Positions 14,568 through 15,457 of a DNA stretch of 15,457 nucleotides are shown one piece after another (the first letter of the stretch is position 1; each line of letters starts with the position of its first letter). Source of the stretch: Spirochaetales bacterium (lineage in GTDB: Bacteria; Spirochaetota; Spirochaetia; DSM-27196; PWMO01); NCBI GenBank assembly GCA_007123465.1, contig SKLB01000064.1, positions 1 through 15,457 on the forward strand. Reading direction: 5' to 3'. Position numbers and translations under genes: made by a program. The notes under the pieces are model-generated. The model was not told the origin of the DNA. It worked only from the letters and a program-made list of their open reading frames with translations, and made no database searches.

Positions 14568-14825
14568 TGCAACGCGCGGCACGTCGGCTTCGATCATCGT
14601 GATAAACCTGCAGGTATCCAGATGCCGCCATCGCCGATGACAGAGATCGTAAACCGGACTTTCCTGACCGCATTCCGGACACCCGAATCGACTCACTGCT
14701 TCATGTATCAGCGTTACGGTGAACTTCGATTCGGCCCTCTGCAGATTCAGCGATTCAACCTGCCACGGCGCCCCCAATCCCAGCAGTTTCTCGTAGAGTT
14801 TTTTGTCTTGTCTGAAGAGAGCATG
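14568..14825 (-). pseudogene. N-terminal remnant of an ISL3-type (IS204/IS1001/IS1096/IS1165) transposase
   Basis: On the minus strand the frame encodes about 80 residues typical of the ISL3-family transposase N-terminus: RQDKKLYEKLLGLGAPW, then FGCPECGQESPVYD, then RRWRHLDTC and EADVPRV. These include the CxxC of the zinc-finger-like region. Homology ends at about 14568-14571, where the family would continue into the CPEHG segment. The rest of the roughly 400-aa protein is absent. The frame is open upstream to a TAA at 14919-14921, but no good start is seen near the AGGAGGAGG at 14897-14905. It is therefore a dead fragment; the breakpoint touches the lipoprotein stop codon. Confidence 0.75.
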
Positions 14826-14947
14826 ACGAATCTCCCAGCTTCTTTCATCCTGCCCACACGGAAAACCGAAGCGCCAGAGGTTTTGGTGTTGTCGATTCCT
14901 CCTCCTTCTGTTCCAGACTTATCCTAGCGCCAAGCAGTTCGCATTTT

Positions 14948-15033
14948 GACCGTGTACTGCGGGCCCTCTGGGTTGTCCGTCTGCAGCAGCGAAGTCAGGC
15001 GTCGCGTTCGTCGGCACGGAGTCGGTTGGTAGA
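14948..15033 (+). repeat. Direct repeat copy B (about 86 bp)
   Basis: This is the diverged partner of 13610-13698 in the same orientation, ending GGAGTCGGTTGG then TAGA. Its right end forms the left arm of a palindromic element that continues to 15153, whereas copy A lacks a matching right arm. The whole 14826-15380 stretch contains no convincing gene; apart from this repeat it holds the palindromic element, a hairpin and a possible promoter. I see nothing in 15154-15315. Confidence 0.75.
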
Positions 15034-15153
15034 CCAAATACGGTACGCCGCGCCCAAAAGTGCCCCTCGGAGCGTCTCCACAGGCTTTGCGAGGACAAGC
15101 GAGGAGGGGCACTCTCATGGCAGGCGCGCAGCCATACGATGCCAACCGACTCC
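15018..15153. repeat. Concentric palindromic element (MITE- or REP-like)
   Basis: The outer arms GGAGTCGGTTGG (15018-15029) and CCAACCGACTCC (15142-15153) are perfect complements. The inner arms AGTGCCCCTC (15059-15068) and GAGGGGCACT (15104-15113) are too. Both pairs share the same centre near 15086, and the sequence between them also pairs partly, so the whole 136 bp can fold as one long imperfect hairpin with small stems at the tip. Confidence 0.65.
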
Positions 15154-15315
15154 CTGCGGTAAGAATATGGATTCATAGCGGACACGTAGTATCATTGCTT
15201 GCTTCTCCGGTGTTTGATACCACCCACTGTAGTGCACACGCTGCGCGTTTTCAACAACTATTCGAATTAATAAAGCTTATAACTTCAGTGCAGATATAGA
15301 CAATTATGACCCGGC

Positions 15316-15334
15316 CAAGGCCGTGCCGGCCTTG
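15316..15334. other. GC-rich hairpin overlapping a possible -35 box
   Basis: CAAGGCCG (15316-15323) and CGGCCTTG (15327-15334) are perfect 8-nt arms around a 3-nt loop. There is no T tract. Its right arm overlaps TTGCAG (15332-15337), the candidate -35 of the next gene, so it could be an operator-like dyad or a leftover of the repeat region. Confidence 0.45.
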
Positions 15335-15360
15335 CAGTCAACCGCGTCTGTAGCTATGCT
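15332..15360 (+). promoter_or_regulatory. Weak possible promoter for the gene at 15381
   Basis: TTGCAG (15332-15337), 17 nt, TATGCT (15355-15360). Matches are only 3 of 6 and 4 of 6, but spacing is ideal and the predicted start leaves a leader of about 14 nt containing GGAGG. Confidence 0.3.
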
Positions 15361-15380
15361 TGGTATAGACGGAGGCCCTT

Positions 15381-15457
15381 ATGCAACGATTTCTGATTCT
15401 TCTGCTCCTGGTCAGCAGCGCCGCAGCCGCGGCAGCCGATATATTCGATGATCTGGA
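15381..15457 (+). CDS. Start of a secreted protein (partial, runs off window)
   Basis: ATG 15381 follows GGAGG with a 5-nt gap. The 25 visible codons encode a Sec-type signal peptide, MQRFLILLLLVSSAAAAAA, followed by DIFDDL. Cleavage is expected after the alanine run, near residue 19. There is no lipobox cysteine in the visible part, so the product is probably periplasmic, secreted or outer-membrane. Its function cannot be told from this fragment. Confidence 0.75.
   Translation, partial: MQRFLILLLLVSSAAAAAADIFDDL

Noticed and set aside
15018..15153. Integron attC site
   Set aside because: The palindrome invites the idea, but the arms do not fit the GTTRRRY / RYYYAAC core pattern.
14919..15185. 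88-codon minus-strand frame
   Set aside because: It spans repeat B and the palindromic element; the shared peptide with the other repeat copy is a by-product of DNA similarity.

Overview
This 15.5-kb window comes from a GC-rich bacterial chromosome, probably an anaerobe with folate- and B12-dependent C1 metabolism. The mix of a PilZ protein, loosely matching lipobox, tRNA without encoded CCA and a corrinoid methyltransferase operon would suit a free-living spirochaete, but nothing here proves the phylum.

Left part (1-2280, plus strand): the last codons of an unknown gene, a pseudo-receiver/PilZ (cyclic-di-GMP) protein, a small unknown protein behind a near-consensus sigma-70 promoter that may give a leaderless mRNA, an AmmeMemoRadiSam-type radical SAM enzyme, and a tRNA-Asn(GUU) whose promoter overlaps the radical SAM stop codon.

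Middle part (2314-6553, minus strand): an overlapping set, apeB (M18 aminopeptidase) > typA/bipA (ribosome-associated GTPase) > a GAF protein with a degenerate histidine-kinase core. Stop and start codons overlap at both junctions, so translation is probably coupled.

Main feature (6618-13316, minus strand): a complete corrinoid methyl-transfer operon. In transcription order it has a URO-D-fold methyltransferase (MT1), a 53-aa GTG-initiated small protein that automatic callers would easily miss, an MtaC/MtvC-like corrinoid protein, a methyltetrahydrofolate:corrinoid methyltransferase (MT2), a ROK-family regulator with its own candidate promoter, a RACo-type ATP-dependent corrinoid activator ([2Fe-2S] plus ASKHA domain), and a protein like the MetH activation domain. 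Together they should move a methyl group from an unidentified methylated donor to tetrahydrofolate and rescue the corrinoid when it oxidises to Co(II). A good promoter (TTGACA, 17-nt spacer, TAGAAT) lies ahead of MT1, leaving a leader of about 72 nt. No strong terminator is visible between this operon and apeB.

Right part (13317-15457): an accessory patch. It holds a long-range inverted repeat, two diverged direct repeats of about 86-89 bp flanking a putative lipoprotein of the 'choice-of-anchor Y' type and an ISL3-type transposase N-terminal remnant, a concentric palindromic element of about 136 bp, and the start of a secreted protein that runs off the window.

The best candidates for something new are the 53-aa protein inside the methyltransferase operon, ROK control of a corrinoid system, two promoters with the same leaderless geometry, and the repeat-flanked lipoprotein/transposase patch.
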